Shown here: one piece after another, positions 20,486-32,223 of the stretch
How positions within the stretch are numbered: the first letter of the stretch is position 1
Layout of the letters: the number at the start of each line of letters is the position of its first letter
Source of the DNA: Liopterus haemorrhoidalis
Taxonomy: Eukaryota; Arthropoda; Insecta; Coleoptera; Dytiscidae
NCBI GenBank assembly: GCA_963971575.1
Contig: OZ020624.1
Coordinates: forward strand, 13,168,625 to 13,232,624
Length of the DNA stretch: 64,000 bases
Reading direction: 5' to 3'
The notes under the pieces: generated by a model
Seen by the model: the letters and a program-made list of their open reading frames with translations, nothing else
Told to the model about the DNA's origin: nothing
Databases searched by the model: none
Made by a program: the position numbers and the translations under genes

Positions 20486-21976
20486 CAGTGCTGTAACTAG
20501 CTATTTTCGGGTCCTAGGCAATATTTTTTATTTGGGCCCCGTAACATATATTGGCCCGCCGCATACATCTTTAGAAACTTGGGCCGTTCTCAGTAATAGT
20601 TCAACTCTCCGACTGGTAAACGTTTAATACTATTCTTTCATTTATATGTAAATTGTTAAGTTTAAACTTTTACATCTTTGGATCTTACGTATTTAACTTT
20701 TCATCTTAATTATTGCTGGATGTTATAAATTTATTTAATTACATTACCGTCTTGGAACAATATTATTTCTGTGATTTGTTTTGTTACGGACAGCGAAACA
20801 AATACTTCGTACAAGCAGTTCACTTTTGTAAGAACAAACTAGATCTGGTTATATTGGTGATTTTTATAGTGTATTACTGGTTACAGTTTTGGGTTATGTC
20901 TGTATTATTTTAGGATAGTATTATATTTACAAAATATTTAATATGTCAGTTTTCAAAATGAAATATGACAAATAATATTTTTTTAAATGACATATTTATA
21001 ATCTGACTTTTTAAATTATTACAATGTTCCGTAACTGCACACCTAACTACCGCGGTCGCGGTTGCGGTAAAGTCGTGGTAAGTTGTGGTTACCTGAAAAC
21101 GCGTTTTAGTTACGGAACGGTAGTCACACCTCACAGTTGATAAAACAGACAACTGAACTGTCATTTTATGGACGTTATAGGTTATAGATATTCTCTTACA
21201 AACTTATTAATAAAAATATTTGTTTTATTAGAACTTGTTTACAATGGCACATTATATAAGAACATATATGATTTTTCCCGATATTATTTTTCACGACATC
21301 GATCAATATTACTAAAAATCAGTTACTTACACTCATTCTTACTGTTTTAGTTATAGTCTATAGTAGAATAATATTATAATTTACTACTTGCACTACAAAG
21401 AAACGATTAATTCCCTCCACTTAACTCTCGCCTTATTGTAATTGTTTTGAAATTACCGCCTTTTGTAGTTTAAATTAGATCTGAAGTTTGTAGTGGGAGG
21501 AAATAATCACACTAACCGCGATATTTCTACGGTTAGTTTGGTTACAAAAAAGTAACCAACATTTTCAGTAACCGCGTTCCGAAACCTAACAATTTTCCTG
21601 AAAAGGTTAATGTCGTACACTTTCGGAACGGGAAACTTCAACCGCGGTTACTTTCGTCGAGTAATGGAACATTGTATTAGTTTCTGTAATACCAACATGA
21701 CATACAGTTTCAAAGGTGCAAACTGTTGAAAACAAAATTTCCTCCTAGTTTGTTCTTACAAAAGTGAACTGCTTATATCACCACAAACAAAATAATTTTT
21801 TAGTAAATATATATTTTCTTTCAGGAATCGTATTCCGTAATAATTCAATAATAAAATTAATCCGTGTTTCGAAAATATTATGTTAATTTCCATTGTTTGG
21901 CAGATAATTTTAGGGCCCCCATTTGAACAGATCCCCGAGCCTGTGCTCCTGTCACCTCTACCTAGTAACGGCTCTG
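20486..21976. mobile_element. Old hAT element with nested insert
   Basis: Ends CAGTGCTGTAACTAG and the complement of CAGAGCCGTTACTAG (12/15 inverted match). Flanks actcatct and aatcagct match 6/8, as expected for an aged hAT duplication. Subterminal GGGCCC motifs occur at both ends. A perfect 30-bp inverted repeat lies inside (20813-20842 and 21745-21774). No transposase is seen. Confidence 0.65.
21020..21676. mobile_element. TA-flanked MITE, mariner/Tc1-like
   Basis: Starts TACAATGTTCCGTAAC and ends with an inverted GTAATGGAACATTGTA (two mismatches), with TA at both edges. Inner part holds CCGCGGT and GGAACGG motifs in both orientations. Non-coding. It lies inside the hAT at 20486. Confidence 0.6.
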
Positions 21977-22186
21977 AATCAGCTAGTAATTGTATAAATT
22001 CGTGTTAGTTTAATTAGGCATAAGACAAAAACTAAAACTAATGTTTGCACTAAAACTAGTGATAAGACTAAGTCTAAATGTTAACTAAACCCACCATTAT
22101 CCAGATAACAACCTGCGATATCCTATCTTTTAATTTAAATTTATATATCCCAGTTAAAAGATAACACATCAAACGATTTGTTCTTA

Positions 22187-25100
22187 TCTTTATATATAAA
22201 AGAGGATATTTGTGGCTATGTCCGGAAATTCTAACCCACTTCCAGATATGCTACCGAGTTGAAATTTTGCATACAGGTAGGGAATGCTTTCAGCATAACT
22301 AGAAAAATCGAAAATTTCAAAAAAGTCCCATCAGAAACGAGAAATTAATAATTTTGTTTTTAATTATATTGGACCATCGAAGTATGTATGATGCGTTCAG
22401 CGAGATCGCGGGAATTTCGTTTCAATGGTTGTTTGGACAACTATAGTAAGTTCGGGAAACATCGGTAAATATCGTTCGGCGCGATTCACTTTACTATTGG
22501 TGACTCAACTTAACGCGTATATGCTCTAGCGGCAAAAAAGCGAACACTTCGAAAAAGGTTACTCTCATTGTTTACGTATAATTCACCATGTGTTTTATTG
22601 TTTCTGTCCATTCTCACTCCATTTTTACAGCGAATAAAGTGATAAATTTAAGAAAAAAAGATTAAATACTCCTTGTTGTGTGTATGGTAGTCAATTACAG
22701 GAAGAACATCTTCGAATATTAGATTGAAAGATTATCACTGATTCTAAAATTTTGTTTTTATTGAAGGGAATTTATACTGTTCAGATGATTTTAAACAAGT
22801 TTTTAACGTTGAATTTTTCATTTTCCCTGTCTCACATGTGCAAGAAAATCGTTTAATGTTTGTGTAAATTATTGTTAATATAATTAAAACCCCTAGTTAT
22901 TTCATGGGAGTGTTCCATAACTGTGTTAGTTTGCAAATATTTGACAGTTTTCTTGTGTAGAATAAATTACAAGTTCTCTTTCTATAAAATTTCTTGAGAT
23001 ATGCGTAGATATTAAGTATTCAAATAAATGTTTTAAGTTCAAAGTATAACATTTTATTTTCTCTGTGAGTATAAGCCGGCACCAACATACAATATATAAC
23101 CTCTGAAAATATTCATTTACAAGCGGCAAATTTTATCATAAAATGGATTCACATATATTTATACACTTTTTTAATACTCGGTTATAATTTAAATATACTG
23201 TATACAGCAAGAAAACGTAAATTAGACCAAAAATTGATTATAAACCAATACTGTTTACATACGTTGACAGATGACTATCCTTTTTCGTGTCAAAAGTTCA
23301 CAAGGCGAAAGTGGCGCCGTTTCGGTAATTATAGTCGCGAATAGGTGAAAATATTTCTGTATTCAGATAAGTATTTAGTAAAAATTATGATGAGTGTATT
23401 GCAGAGCGAGACTGAAGTGGAGCACCTGTTTTCCGGTTTTTTATTTTTGGGCATTTTTATGAACTTTGTTATTTTTATTTAATTTTTGTTTCTATTCTTT
23501 TATTTAAATGTTTAAATATAATAGTAAAATCTTTTATATATACTATATAACATAAAATCTGTATGTACCGAGTTGAAATTTGGTATATAGGTAGGAAATG
23601 CAGTCAATATAAGGAGGCAAACCGAAAATCGGAAAAAAAAATTGTATCACTTAAGATGTAGACTTAAGACAGAAAAATTGCTTATAATAATTGATTTACG
23701 GGAGTTACGAAGGGACAACCTAAAACTAAACTTTTGAAATATCTCATTTACTATTGACTTAACAGCAAAAACGCACATGAGAAAAGCTGTTTAAAATAAA
23801 ACAACAAATATATGTTATCCTATACATTTTTCAATTGGTTGAGAAGCAGGGGAAGGGAGATGGGGGGATGTGCTAAAATTAAAATACTGGAAATATCTGG
23901 TTTATTATATACATTACATCAAAAATTTATAAACACAATTTGTTTTTATTGAAGAACGATTATTTTCTGTTTAGTGTAGCTTCCGAATATTTAGGGGGAC
24001 CTAGGGAGTGCTACTTATAAACTTGAAATATCTCTTAATATTGACTTAACATTAAACATGTGTATAACAGAAGTTGTTACAATATCAATAATATAAATAA
24101 ATAAACAAATCTTTTCTGTTTAATCTTCTTCTGTATATATCAGTTATATTTTTCATATATATGTATATAAATACAAGACCTGACTGACTCATCAACGTCC
24201 AGCCCAAATCACTAGACCTAGAAACATGAAATTCGAGTATATTTCCTCCATGTCGTAAGCGATCACTAAGAAGGGCATTTTCGAAATACGACCCCTAATG
24301 GGCTGTAAAGTGATTTCAGGGATTCCTCAATATCTCTTAGGACCAATGAGATATTGACTTAGTTTTTGCTTACAAAGGTTACACATACAAATGTTAAGAA
24401 CTAAATTCAGGATTTTGTTCTAATCAACCCTTAAACGGTTAAATTTATTATGCATTCGGAGTGAATTATAGAACCTTTCGTATTTACTATGTATGTTCAG
24501 GTATAACATTGTGTTTTGGCATATAGGTGTCTTTTTAAAATCTTTAGAAACTTCTTGACAGTTTTCTTTTAAATTTTCAACCCTAAAAGGGTAAATTGGT
24601 ATTTTTTATTCAATAGAACGTCCCCTGGACATAGAAACATGAAATTCGCTGAGGACGGAATGTTCCTTCCATGATGTGAGCACCTATTAAGACAGAATTT
24701 GTTTAAATTCGACCCCTAATGTGGTGAAATGTTTCTTTCTCGGATTCCTCAATATCTCAGATCTATAATGAGATATCGACTTGGTTTTTGGTTACAAAGG
24801 TTACCCATACACATGTACAAAAACAAAGTTCAGTATTTTGCTATGATCAACCCATAAACGGCAAATCTAGATTCAAGGTTATTTATAAAACCCTTCAAGT
24901 GGCCTGTTTCATTTCTTAAGCCGCATTCAGACCTCTTTCAATTAACGAGTTATAGACTGTGCGTTGTATCGGTCTGTATCGAGTTTTAATGCATTCTTTT
25001 ACCGTTCCATGTACCGTTCACATCTGTTATAAATTAGTACGTTACGAATAGCCCTCCATCTGTGAATTTTGAAACCAACTATTTAGCTTCGTAAAATATT

Positions 25101-26219
25101 TTATATATATTATCGTTCTTATAATTCTGTTGTTTTAGATTTTAACTACCTAATTACCTAAATTGATCATATTTACTGCCCGTCTTTGTAATTTTGAGCA
25201 AGATTTGTTAATGATGACATTATTTTAGGTTATGTAAAGGCATTCGATAACTACTGTGTCATTGATAGAATGCGATAGCCAATGTGTTTATATGTCTGTC
25301 TCATTAAAACATCTCACTAGCTATAAGTTTAAATTAAATTTGGAGGTCTGAACGGTTTCACGTCTTATCATATGACGAACTTGCTGATGACAGTGAACAG
25401 TCCATAAGCTACAGTGCATAAGCTATTGATTTAAGAGCTCTGAATGCGGCTTTATTGACACAAAGGCGTCTGTTTAGAATCGGTTTATGTATTAAAACTT
25501 AAAAACGGATAAACCGATTTTAGTACTATTTGCAACAGCGTATTGAAAATTTGTCTGGAAAGATTTTAAGTCGGAAAAATCTTCCAAATTATAAAAAACT
25601 ATAAAAGATACACATATTCAAAATATATATTAACGAATTTTGGGTTTAATATTGCTACAAAATTTTTTCTACTTTATTTTCATTTTGGCGACAATTACAA
25701 CTTTAAATTCGCTATTGAAAATTATTGTAACCCCCTAAATTAATACGAAGAAAACTTACTTCAGTGGCAAGACTATTTACTAACGAAAAAAAGTGCTCTG
25801 ATCTATATAGGTACGATTTATAAATCAGGAAAAATCACGGAGTAATTATAATAAATATCATAAAAATTGTAATAAATAATTTCGTAAGGTGCAAGATAAA
25901 ATGCTTCACATGACCGGCGGTGCCTTTGGCAATGAGTGATTCTCACATGGACATTTTATGTGGCCTTTTCCTGGGTTAGCTTAACTACACTTATGTTTGT
26001 TACTAAATGCCTGCACTACAAGATGTTTACAAAGAAGTTCGTACTTAAATTATTTGTATAAGAAGCACATATTAATACAATGGTAGATTAAAACAAATAA
26101 ATATATTTGAATGTAAAACGATTCGTAGCAACCAATCTTTAACCGATTTCGAAATGGGCCCGATCTAAGCGGGCTACGACTATTTTTTTTCGGTAGCGAC
26201 GCAGCGGGTATACTGCTAG
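22187..26219 (+). mobile_element. Helitron, decayed and interrupted
   Basis: Inserted between A (22186) and T (26220). The left end TCTTTATATATAAAAGAGG and right end with CTAG after a short GCAG..CTGC hairpin are Helitron features. No Rep-helicase ORF remains. Extra 5'-end-like sequences occur near 23535 and 24160 (TATATAAATACAAGACC then GACTGACTCATCAACG), so this may be two or three Helitrons side by side or nested. 24215-24900 shares units with the 41-kb Helitron. Confidence 0.55.
24919..25451. mobile_element. Harbinger-type MITE
   Basis: 533 bp, inverted ends AGCCGCATTCAGA, 3-bp duplication TTA (24916-24918 and 25452-25454), the PIF/Harbinger target. No ORF. It interrupts Helitron-like sequence. 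Confidence 0.75.
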
Positions 26220-26454
26220 TTAGGTTAAAACTTTGATCCGTTTTCTTTTCTTTTTTGGTCTTAGCTTAGATCCGCCTTCCTTTGTTCTAATCTTCATTTC
26301 GATTCGTTAACTTTTACCCGTTATATGCTTTTGTTAACTAGATAACGCATCATATTATCTGGCATCTGTATTTAGATACTTTTAGGAGTATTGCTCTTCT
26401 ATTTTTTGTTTTAATTTTCCTGGTCTAAGCTACTGATGGCCATTAACTAGTATA
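26220..26454. other. AT-rich spacer
   Basis: Nothing recognised. Confidence 0.3.
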
Positions 26455-26597
26455 TATTTATATTTATTTTGGAACATTAGTAATTTTATGCGAAATACAA
26501 ACAATCATGCCATCACCGGGATGCAAACCCGAGCCACCATGATTAGCAGTCAGACGCACTAACCACCACACCAATTACCTCCACGCCATCCTACTTC
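26455..26597 (-). mobile_element. tRNA-derived SINE
   Basis: The minus strand begins with a tRNA-like head: an A-box region TGGTGTGGTGGTTAGTGCG (complement at 26555-26573) and a B-box GGGTTTGCATCCC (complement at 26518-26530) separated by about 25 nt, with CTGCTAA in the anticodon-loop position. An AT-rich tail follows. The cloverleaf is imperfect and the copy lacks a terminator, so a SINE is more likely than a working tRNA gene. Confidence 0.7.
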
Positions 26598-26748
26598 GCT
26601 TTTATATCATCCCAATAAATTATTAAACATAAATGATATTGTAACTTATAAACTGTGTATAGTAAAGGAGACTTTAGTTGACAGATGATGGTTATTTAAA
26701 GCATATGGTTCAATGGGAGAGAACTATAGCTATAAAATTTCCATTTTT
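26598..26748. other. AT-rich spacer
   Basis: Nothing recognised. Confidence 0.3.
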
Positions 26749-26756
26749 GAATAGAG

Positions 26757-28472
26757 CAGAGTTGGGCAAATTGCAATCCAACTAATTATTGACAATTGAG
26801 ATTAAAAATTTAATTTCAAGACTTGATTAATGAGTAAGGTACATCACTCATAATGCAGTTATTCACACTGGTAACTAAATTAAATATTTACTCATTATTA
26901 TGATTAAATTTTTAGTTATGATTGAAACTAAATTCAGGATTAAGATTTTATTTTTTCACGAGTTTTCTAATAGACAAGTGCGGCAAAAGGCCTTATGAAA
27001 CGAGTTTTTTTCACTATTTTTTCTACTTTGCCATTTATTCTTTAATTTGATAAATTTGTATTAATAGCAAACAGTATCATTTTATGCAATATTTGTTATA
27101 TGTTGGTATCACTGATTTGTTGTTTTGTTGTGCTGTCAGCTGTCAGTACCCCACCATATTGCAGTAAATACCTTGCAAAATTTACTTCCCCGGAAGTCAC
27201 AAGAGGCATACGACAGAGAATATAACTTATTTGGGGAAAGTTCATTGAACACCACTATAATATTGGGGGGAGGGGAAGTTACCTCATATACCAAAAAAGG
27301 AAAAGAAGGGACGTCCTCCTGGCATTGAAGGATCTACAACCCAATTTCAGAAGGAATTTCCGCAAGAGAGATATTTAATATAGGGGGGGGGGTTATACAC
27401 CGCAAAATATGCGGACTCTTGAATTGGAGAGAGGTTTTATAAAAGGGGGATAAAAAACACGTTAAAAACCTCAAATTCTGAAGCCCTTAGGCGCTAAAGG
27501 CAAAAAAATTAAACTTTTCAGTCTTTTCAAGAAAAACTTAAAAATTTAACAAAAAATCATAAGTCCACGAATATATTAGGTTAACTTGACAGCATCAGAA
27601 TTTGACATTTCATTCAGTGTTACCAACCTCCAATAACTAAAATTCGGGTGTTGAAATGGACCTTCTTATAGCACTCAAATGAATGTGGAAATGAGCGTCT
27701 TATGAACGCAAAGTAGAAAAATATTGTTTATCGAATTTTATATCTCATGTTAAAAAACGACACGGAAACGATGCAATTATTGCATTTAAAAAACATTGAT
27801 TCTAAAGGTAGACAAACAGTTGTTTCTCAATAATCAAGAACTATTAGAGCTGGAACATTGTCACAACAAAAATTTGAAGAAGTCATTACCAAATATGTTA
27901 TTCCTCTAAGGTCGGTAGCAGTGGCGCACCCAGGAATTTTTGTTGGGGGTGCCCGAAAGACAAAATTATTTAAATTATGTAAATATAAAGAAATATAAAT
28001 ATAAAGAAGTGAGGACCTAAAAAAAAGGTCCTCACTTCTAAAATACAAGTGACGACTTAAAAAATAAGCTCCCCATCTCTATTTTTAAAATTTTCTAGTA
28101 TGTTTGTGTCTTTTTATTTTCATTTCCTTCCTTCTTTAGGGGGACCCATGCCCCCTCCTTGGGCGCGGTCGGTAGACTGGCAAAATGTAATGATCTTTCG
28201 AAAGCTGCAAGACGACCGAAAATTATTGAAAATTTGGGTATAGGGATATTATATATGTGATATATAAATTGATCTAAGCGATTCAAATTTTTCTGACAAA
28301 ATATCACAATATGATTGAAAACTAAGGATTTGACACTAATGATTATCATTTAGTTAAGGATTTATGTTTACATCCATTATTGATTGAATAAAGAATGATT
28401 AATTTAGTTTAATTACATTTTCATTCAAATTTTTAGTTGATTGAAAGTTTAGTTAAATAATGCCCAACTCTG
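26757..28472. mobile_element. hAT element, non-autonomous
   Basis: 1716 bp with inverted ends CAGAGTTGGGCA/TGCCCAACTCTG and a perfect 8-bp duplication gaatagag (26749-26756 and 28473-28480). Subterminal DNA is rich in GATTAAATTTTTAGTT-type motifs at both ends. No transposase is legible. A second hAT MITE sits inside at 27919. Confidence 0.9.
27919..28167. mobile_element. hAT-type MITE, CAGTGGCGC family, copy 3
   Basis: Left end CAGTGGCGCACCCAGGAATT; the right end stops at TTGGGCGCG, lacking the final CCACTG. A perfect 8-bp duplication gtcggtag (27911-27918, 28168-28175) nevertheless surrounds it. Confidence 0.82.
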
Positions 28473-28480
28473 GAATAGAG

Positions 28481-28829
28481 CCATATCATTTGTTAACAGA
28501 CAAAGCTAGAAATAGAGAAAGAGATACAATTTGTTTAATTTGACACGCCTGTCTTCCATCTAGTGGTGGGAGGTCTAAAGCGCGCGCGTGTATACAAAGA
28601 GTCATACGTTGAAGTTACCACATTATAATATAACAAAAAAAAGACAAAAACTATGAACGGACGTTACAGTAAGAAGCAAACATACGTTCTTGATATCTTA
28701 CATAAAACTGTGTGAAATAGATATACATTTCTTTATCGGTTCTTAATCGATCAATCTGTCAAGTAAAATCACCTTTACTATATACATATCTATTAAATAA
28801 TTAACAACTTCAAACACTCAGCTATAAAT
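28481..28829. other. AT-rich spacer
   Basis: No gene or element end recognised; a short GCGCGCGCGTG tract at about 28580. Confidence 0.35.
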
Positions 28830-29312
28830 TTGAGCAATGTGCATCATGTTCATCCTCATATAACCATTAGGCAACCAAACTCATTACATGTAACTAGATT
28901 TCAAAAATATATTGGAAGTAATTCTATTTTATCCAGAGGGGTAAAAATGTACAATATTCTACCAAACAATGACGCACCCAGGAATTTTTTAAGGGGGGGG
29001 GGGGTCGGAAGACAAAAAAAAAAGTTCCTCGCATTTGAAATACAAGTGAAGACCTAAAAAAAATGTCCTCACTTGTAAAATAAGTGGTGAGCAAAAAAAA
29101 ATAGAGGTCCTCATCTCTTTTTAAATCCATATATGATATTTACCTAAGAAATAGTGATAAAAAATTAAAAAATTTGGTATTTCCCTCCTTCTTGGGGGGA
29201 AGGGGCTCCGGGCCACCCCCTGGGTGCGCCACTGCTATCAAATACTATCAAAGAAAGTCGAAGTGTTATGTCTTTCAAAAGAGGATTAAAAAGATATTTA
29301 TTGTCCAATTAA
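28830..29312 (+). pseudogene. LINE ORF2 C-terminal tail, split by a MITE
   Basis: 28830-28966 reads a typical LINE C-terminus (ITIRQPN, GVKMYNILPN). Removing the insert 28967-29234 and one 8-bp duplication puts 29235-29312 in frame, giving NTIKESRSVMSFKRGLKRYL and a stop two residues later. Only this tail remains; upstream ORF2 is missing. Confidence 0.75.
28967..29234. mobile_element. hAT-type MITE, CAGTGGCGC family, copy 4
   Basis: Ends CAATGACGCACCCAGGAATT and GGGTGCGCCACTG. Flanks ctaccaaa (28959-28966) and ctatcaaa (29235-29242) match 7/8. Inserted in a LINE tail. Confidence 0.88.
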
Positions 29313-29482
29313 TGTATTCAGTACATTGAGATGATGGTCACTTGTAAAAAAGAAAAAGTTCACAAAACCATAATTTAATTTCAATAATTAAGTAACATGT
29401 AAAAATGTATTGCTAGTTATAGGTTAATTTTTAAGTAATTTCTAAATAATTTTAGGTTCTTGTAATAAAACATCTTGTTTTC
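29313..29482. other. LINE 3' UTR-like AT-rich segment
   Basis: Follows the LINE stop; no clear poly-A. Confidence 0.3.
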
Positions 29483-29981
29483 TTAGGCCCAGTTGCACAG
29501 TAACCGCTTAAGTTTTTATTTAGGCTTAAGTTTTAGTTGATGGTTTAGTTGTTGCACAGTTTCAGTTTTTGGTTTAAACTTAAGCTTAAACAGGAAAATA
29601 CTTCAGCGGTAGATTTGTCTGGTTTAATCCAAAATAAACTGTCAAATAGGACAGGTTATGTGTCATATTAAATTTGATCAGATTAATTTGATTGAATGAA
29701 AATGTTATATATTAATATATTTCGCCGCATACCCGTCTATAGGCATCGGTATGATTATATTAATCAATGAGATGATGAAAAATTTTACAATAGATTTCAA
29801 GTAAATAGTAATATTAAGTAAATAAATTTGTAATTCAATATTATATCATATTGAACATTTAATTTACCATCCTACTAATAGGTAAGTTAGTGCCTTGGTA
29901 CACAAATGCCTAATATTTTATGAAATAATATTTACAGGAACCTAGCATTCACTTCAATACAAATCCTTCGATATTATATTA

Positions 29982-30205
29982 TTGGAAGTATGTTAATGGT
30001 GAGGGAGTTTACTGGTTGCCATAAATCTACAGCTTCAAAAGATATAGGAAAAATATCGAGAAATATCGCAATTTGTACCTTGCGTCATCAATATATTAAA
30101 ATGCCTAATATTCAAATGGAACAGTGTAATGTACGCCAAGACTTTTGCTATATCGGACGGTTTTTTCAATCGATTGAGCATTCTTCCAGATCTAGAAACA
30201 GATGT
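29982..30205 (+). pseudogene. Harbinger transposase remnant
   Basis: Legible in one frame: MVREFTGCHKSTASKDIGKI, SRNIAICTLRHQYIKMP and VRQDFCYIGRFFQSIEH. This matches the helix-turn-helix region of HARBI1-like transposases through the start of the DDE domain (pattern GCxxSTxSxxxxxVS, RxxYIxxP, F..IxxFPxVIG). The catalytic stretch that should follow (IGAIDGTH) is mutated or lost after SIEH. Confidence 0.7.
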
Positions 30206-30454
30206 TAATTTTATAAACAATATACCTAATACAGTAATAATTTAAAACAAAAAATATAATAATAACATTCGAGTTAGGAACAATAATAAATGTTTATTTT
30301 TCTAGTTTATAATGTATAAATATTAAAATTCTTTATAAATGTAAATATCTGGTCTATGACCTGCCGGTAATTTAAAATTTATTAATTCTAACTCTTTCTC
30401 TGAGCATTCTGCCATTGAACCACCTCCAGCCACTTTCAGTGAATACTTATTGTC

Positions 30455-30480
30455 GGCATTTTTTTTTTTTTTTTTTTTTT
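30455..30480. repeat. Poly-T tract
   Basis: Long T run inside the Harbinger element. Confidence 0.9.
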
Positions 30481-30760
30481 CTTGTACATTTTTTAGTTTT
30501 CTTTCATATATACACATATATCTTAATATTCTGCTTCTCTGTAAGAGTGACCGATTACATTGTTAAATTCATCATGTATGTTCGTCCAAGGAGATTTTTT
30601 TTCTTCCACAACATTTAATTTATTTTTTTACACACAATAATATATTGTATTTATATTTTTTAAATACATTTTATAGAAGACCAACTCAACTAATAAGTTC
30701 TTCGTACATTTATTTTTACGTTTCGTTTACCGTATTTTCCATTGCTGGTAAAATTTGCAT

Positions 30761-30993
30761 TAGGTGTGTTCGATTTGCACATTTGCAGTTACTGTTTACT
30801 GCCGCGTTAAAGCGTTAACAGCCGTAACAAATAATCCGCAAGAGAAACAGCTGTAACTTTTTCGCAGTAGCGTCATAAACTGGCAATAAATTACGACAAA
30901 TTAAACAGATTTGCAGTTACTGCGACCAAACGAACAGATTTTTTTAACGCGGCAGTAAACAGTAACTGCAAATGTGCAAATCGAACACACCTA
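30761..30993. mobile_element. Mariner-like MITE with 49-bp perfect TIRs
   Basis: 30763-30811 and 30943-30991 are perfect inverted copies (start GGTGTGTTCGATTTGCAC). TA lies at each outer edge (30761-30762, 30992-30993), the mariner/Tc1 target. The 131-bp centre is non-coding. TIR identity suggests recent origin. Confidence 0.92.
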
Positions 30994-31179
30994 TTATTTG
31001 TATAATAAACTACTTGACAAGTGACATTGACAAATAACATTGACAGTTATGTTTATATTGAATTTCAAAATTTCCCCGCCAAATATTCATTTTCCATATT
31101 ACCAACTTTGTGAATTTATCACATCAGTTGGCTTAGCTAAGTATTTTTATATTTTTGACTGTGCAACATCTGGCGCTTA

Positions 31180-31589
31180 AGTATTTGGTTTAAGCTGAAT
31201 CAGAAATAAAGTTATTATTATTATTACCATAGTGACCGGCTGGTATCTCTTTTTTATTATTTAAATTAAAAAAGTTAAGTGTCACACCACAGGACAGGCA
31301 TATATATACAATTCATGTCATAATTGCATGTGGTACTTCTGTTGTGGTCATATTGTTTATTACCGGCCCACTTGTCGCCACGACCCATTAAGTGCTGGCG
31401 CACGGGTTCTACAACTAAATTTCTCTAATTTAATGACAAAACTAATAATAAGGAACAAAAATGGGTTTTTGAGAAATAAATAAATTTCAAGGACAACACT
31501 CTACAATAAAGGACTGTCCTCTAAAATAAAAGACTTATGGTATGTAATGTTGCTGTTTTTATCTCTGTCTCTATAATAAAAAATTAATA
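31180..31589. other. Spacer with (ATT)n
   Basis: (TTA)n tract near 31212; otherwise nothing recognised. Confidence 0.35.
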
Positions 31590-31872
31590 ATAGGATCCCA
31601 ACACCCAGATAGGCGTATAAGGAGGTAGAGAAGGTAAGTTCTCAGTTTCTAGACCACCAGCCATAGATATGAAAGCCACGTGGTCATTGTGACGTTCATC
31701 CTATTATCCCCGTATAAACAAGTTCTCATTTTAAGTATTAAATACTTGAGGCTGAGTCGACTCGAGAGCTGACTGCACAATATCGGATGATAAAAATCCG
31801 AAGGATGTGGGAGGATTCGAAGCCGTATCTTGCTGCTCCGTAGACAACCGTCTTACCAAGAAATCACGGCAA
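31590..31872 (-). mobile_element. Second tRNA-derived SINE
   Basis: On the minus strand GCCGTGATTTCTTGGTAAGA starts a tRNA-like head. A-box TGGTAAGACGG (complement 31848-31858) and B-box GGCTTCGAATCC (complement 31813-31824) have normal tRNA spacing. The tail ends in an (AAT)-rich tract near 31575-31590. It differs from the SINE at 26455. Confidence 0.65.
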
Positions 31873-32219
31873 CTATCTCTATAATATAGGTAGGTAAAAT
31901 TAATAAAATAATATTAATACTTTGAAATTTCAATGGAGAGACGCCTAAGATTGTTAAACCTGTATCCTATTTTTCAGTGACGATATTGAAGTCATCACCT
32001 GTATCAGACCGTTATTTTATTTTATTTTTTATTTATATTATAAATAGGAAAACTAACAGGGAAAAAATCCCTAAAAAAAGTTTTCACGTAATACAAGTAT
32101 AAATACAAATTAATTGGTTAAACTAATAGTAACCATTACAGAATAGAAAGAAGTAAAACAAAAAAATACATTAATACATTAATAGTTGCATGAAATGAAA
32201 AAGAAAAAAGTAATAATAA
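31873..32219. other. AT-rich spacer
   Basis: No gene seen; A- and T-rich. Confidence 0.35.
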
Positions 32220-32223
32220 TAAT

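Larger units (their letters stand above)
29486..31176 (+). mobile_element. PIF/Harbinger transposon, decayed
   Basis: Left end GGCCCAGTTGCACAGTAACC, right end ACTGTGCAACATCTGGCGC, alignable as imperfect inverted repeats, each next to TTA (29483-29485 and 31177-31179). Contains a transposase remnant and a nested TA-flanked MITE. Confidence 0.7.

Noticed and set aside
26513..26597. Functional tRNA gene
   Set aside because: A- and B-boxes are present but acceptor and arm pairing is poor and an AT-rich SINE tail follows.
27125..27328. ORF with LLPRKSQEAYDREYNLF, faintly like a tyrosine-recombinase N-terminal domain
   Set aside because: Only about 20 residues look similar, the rest is a G-rich repeat, and it sits in a hAT element; too weak to call.
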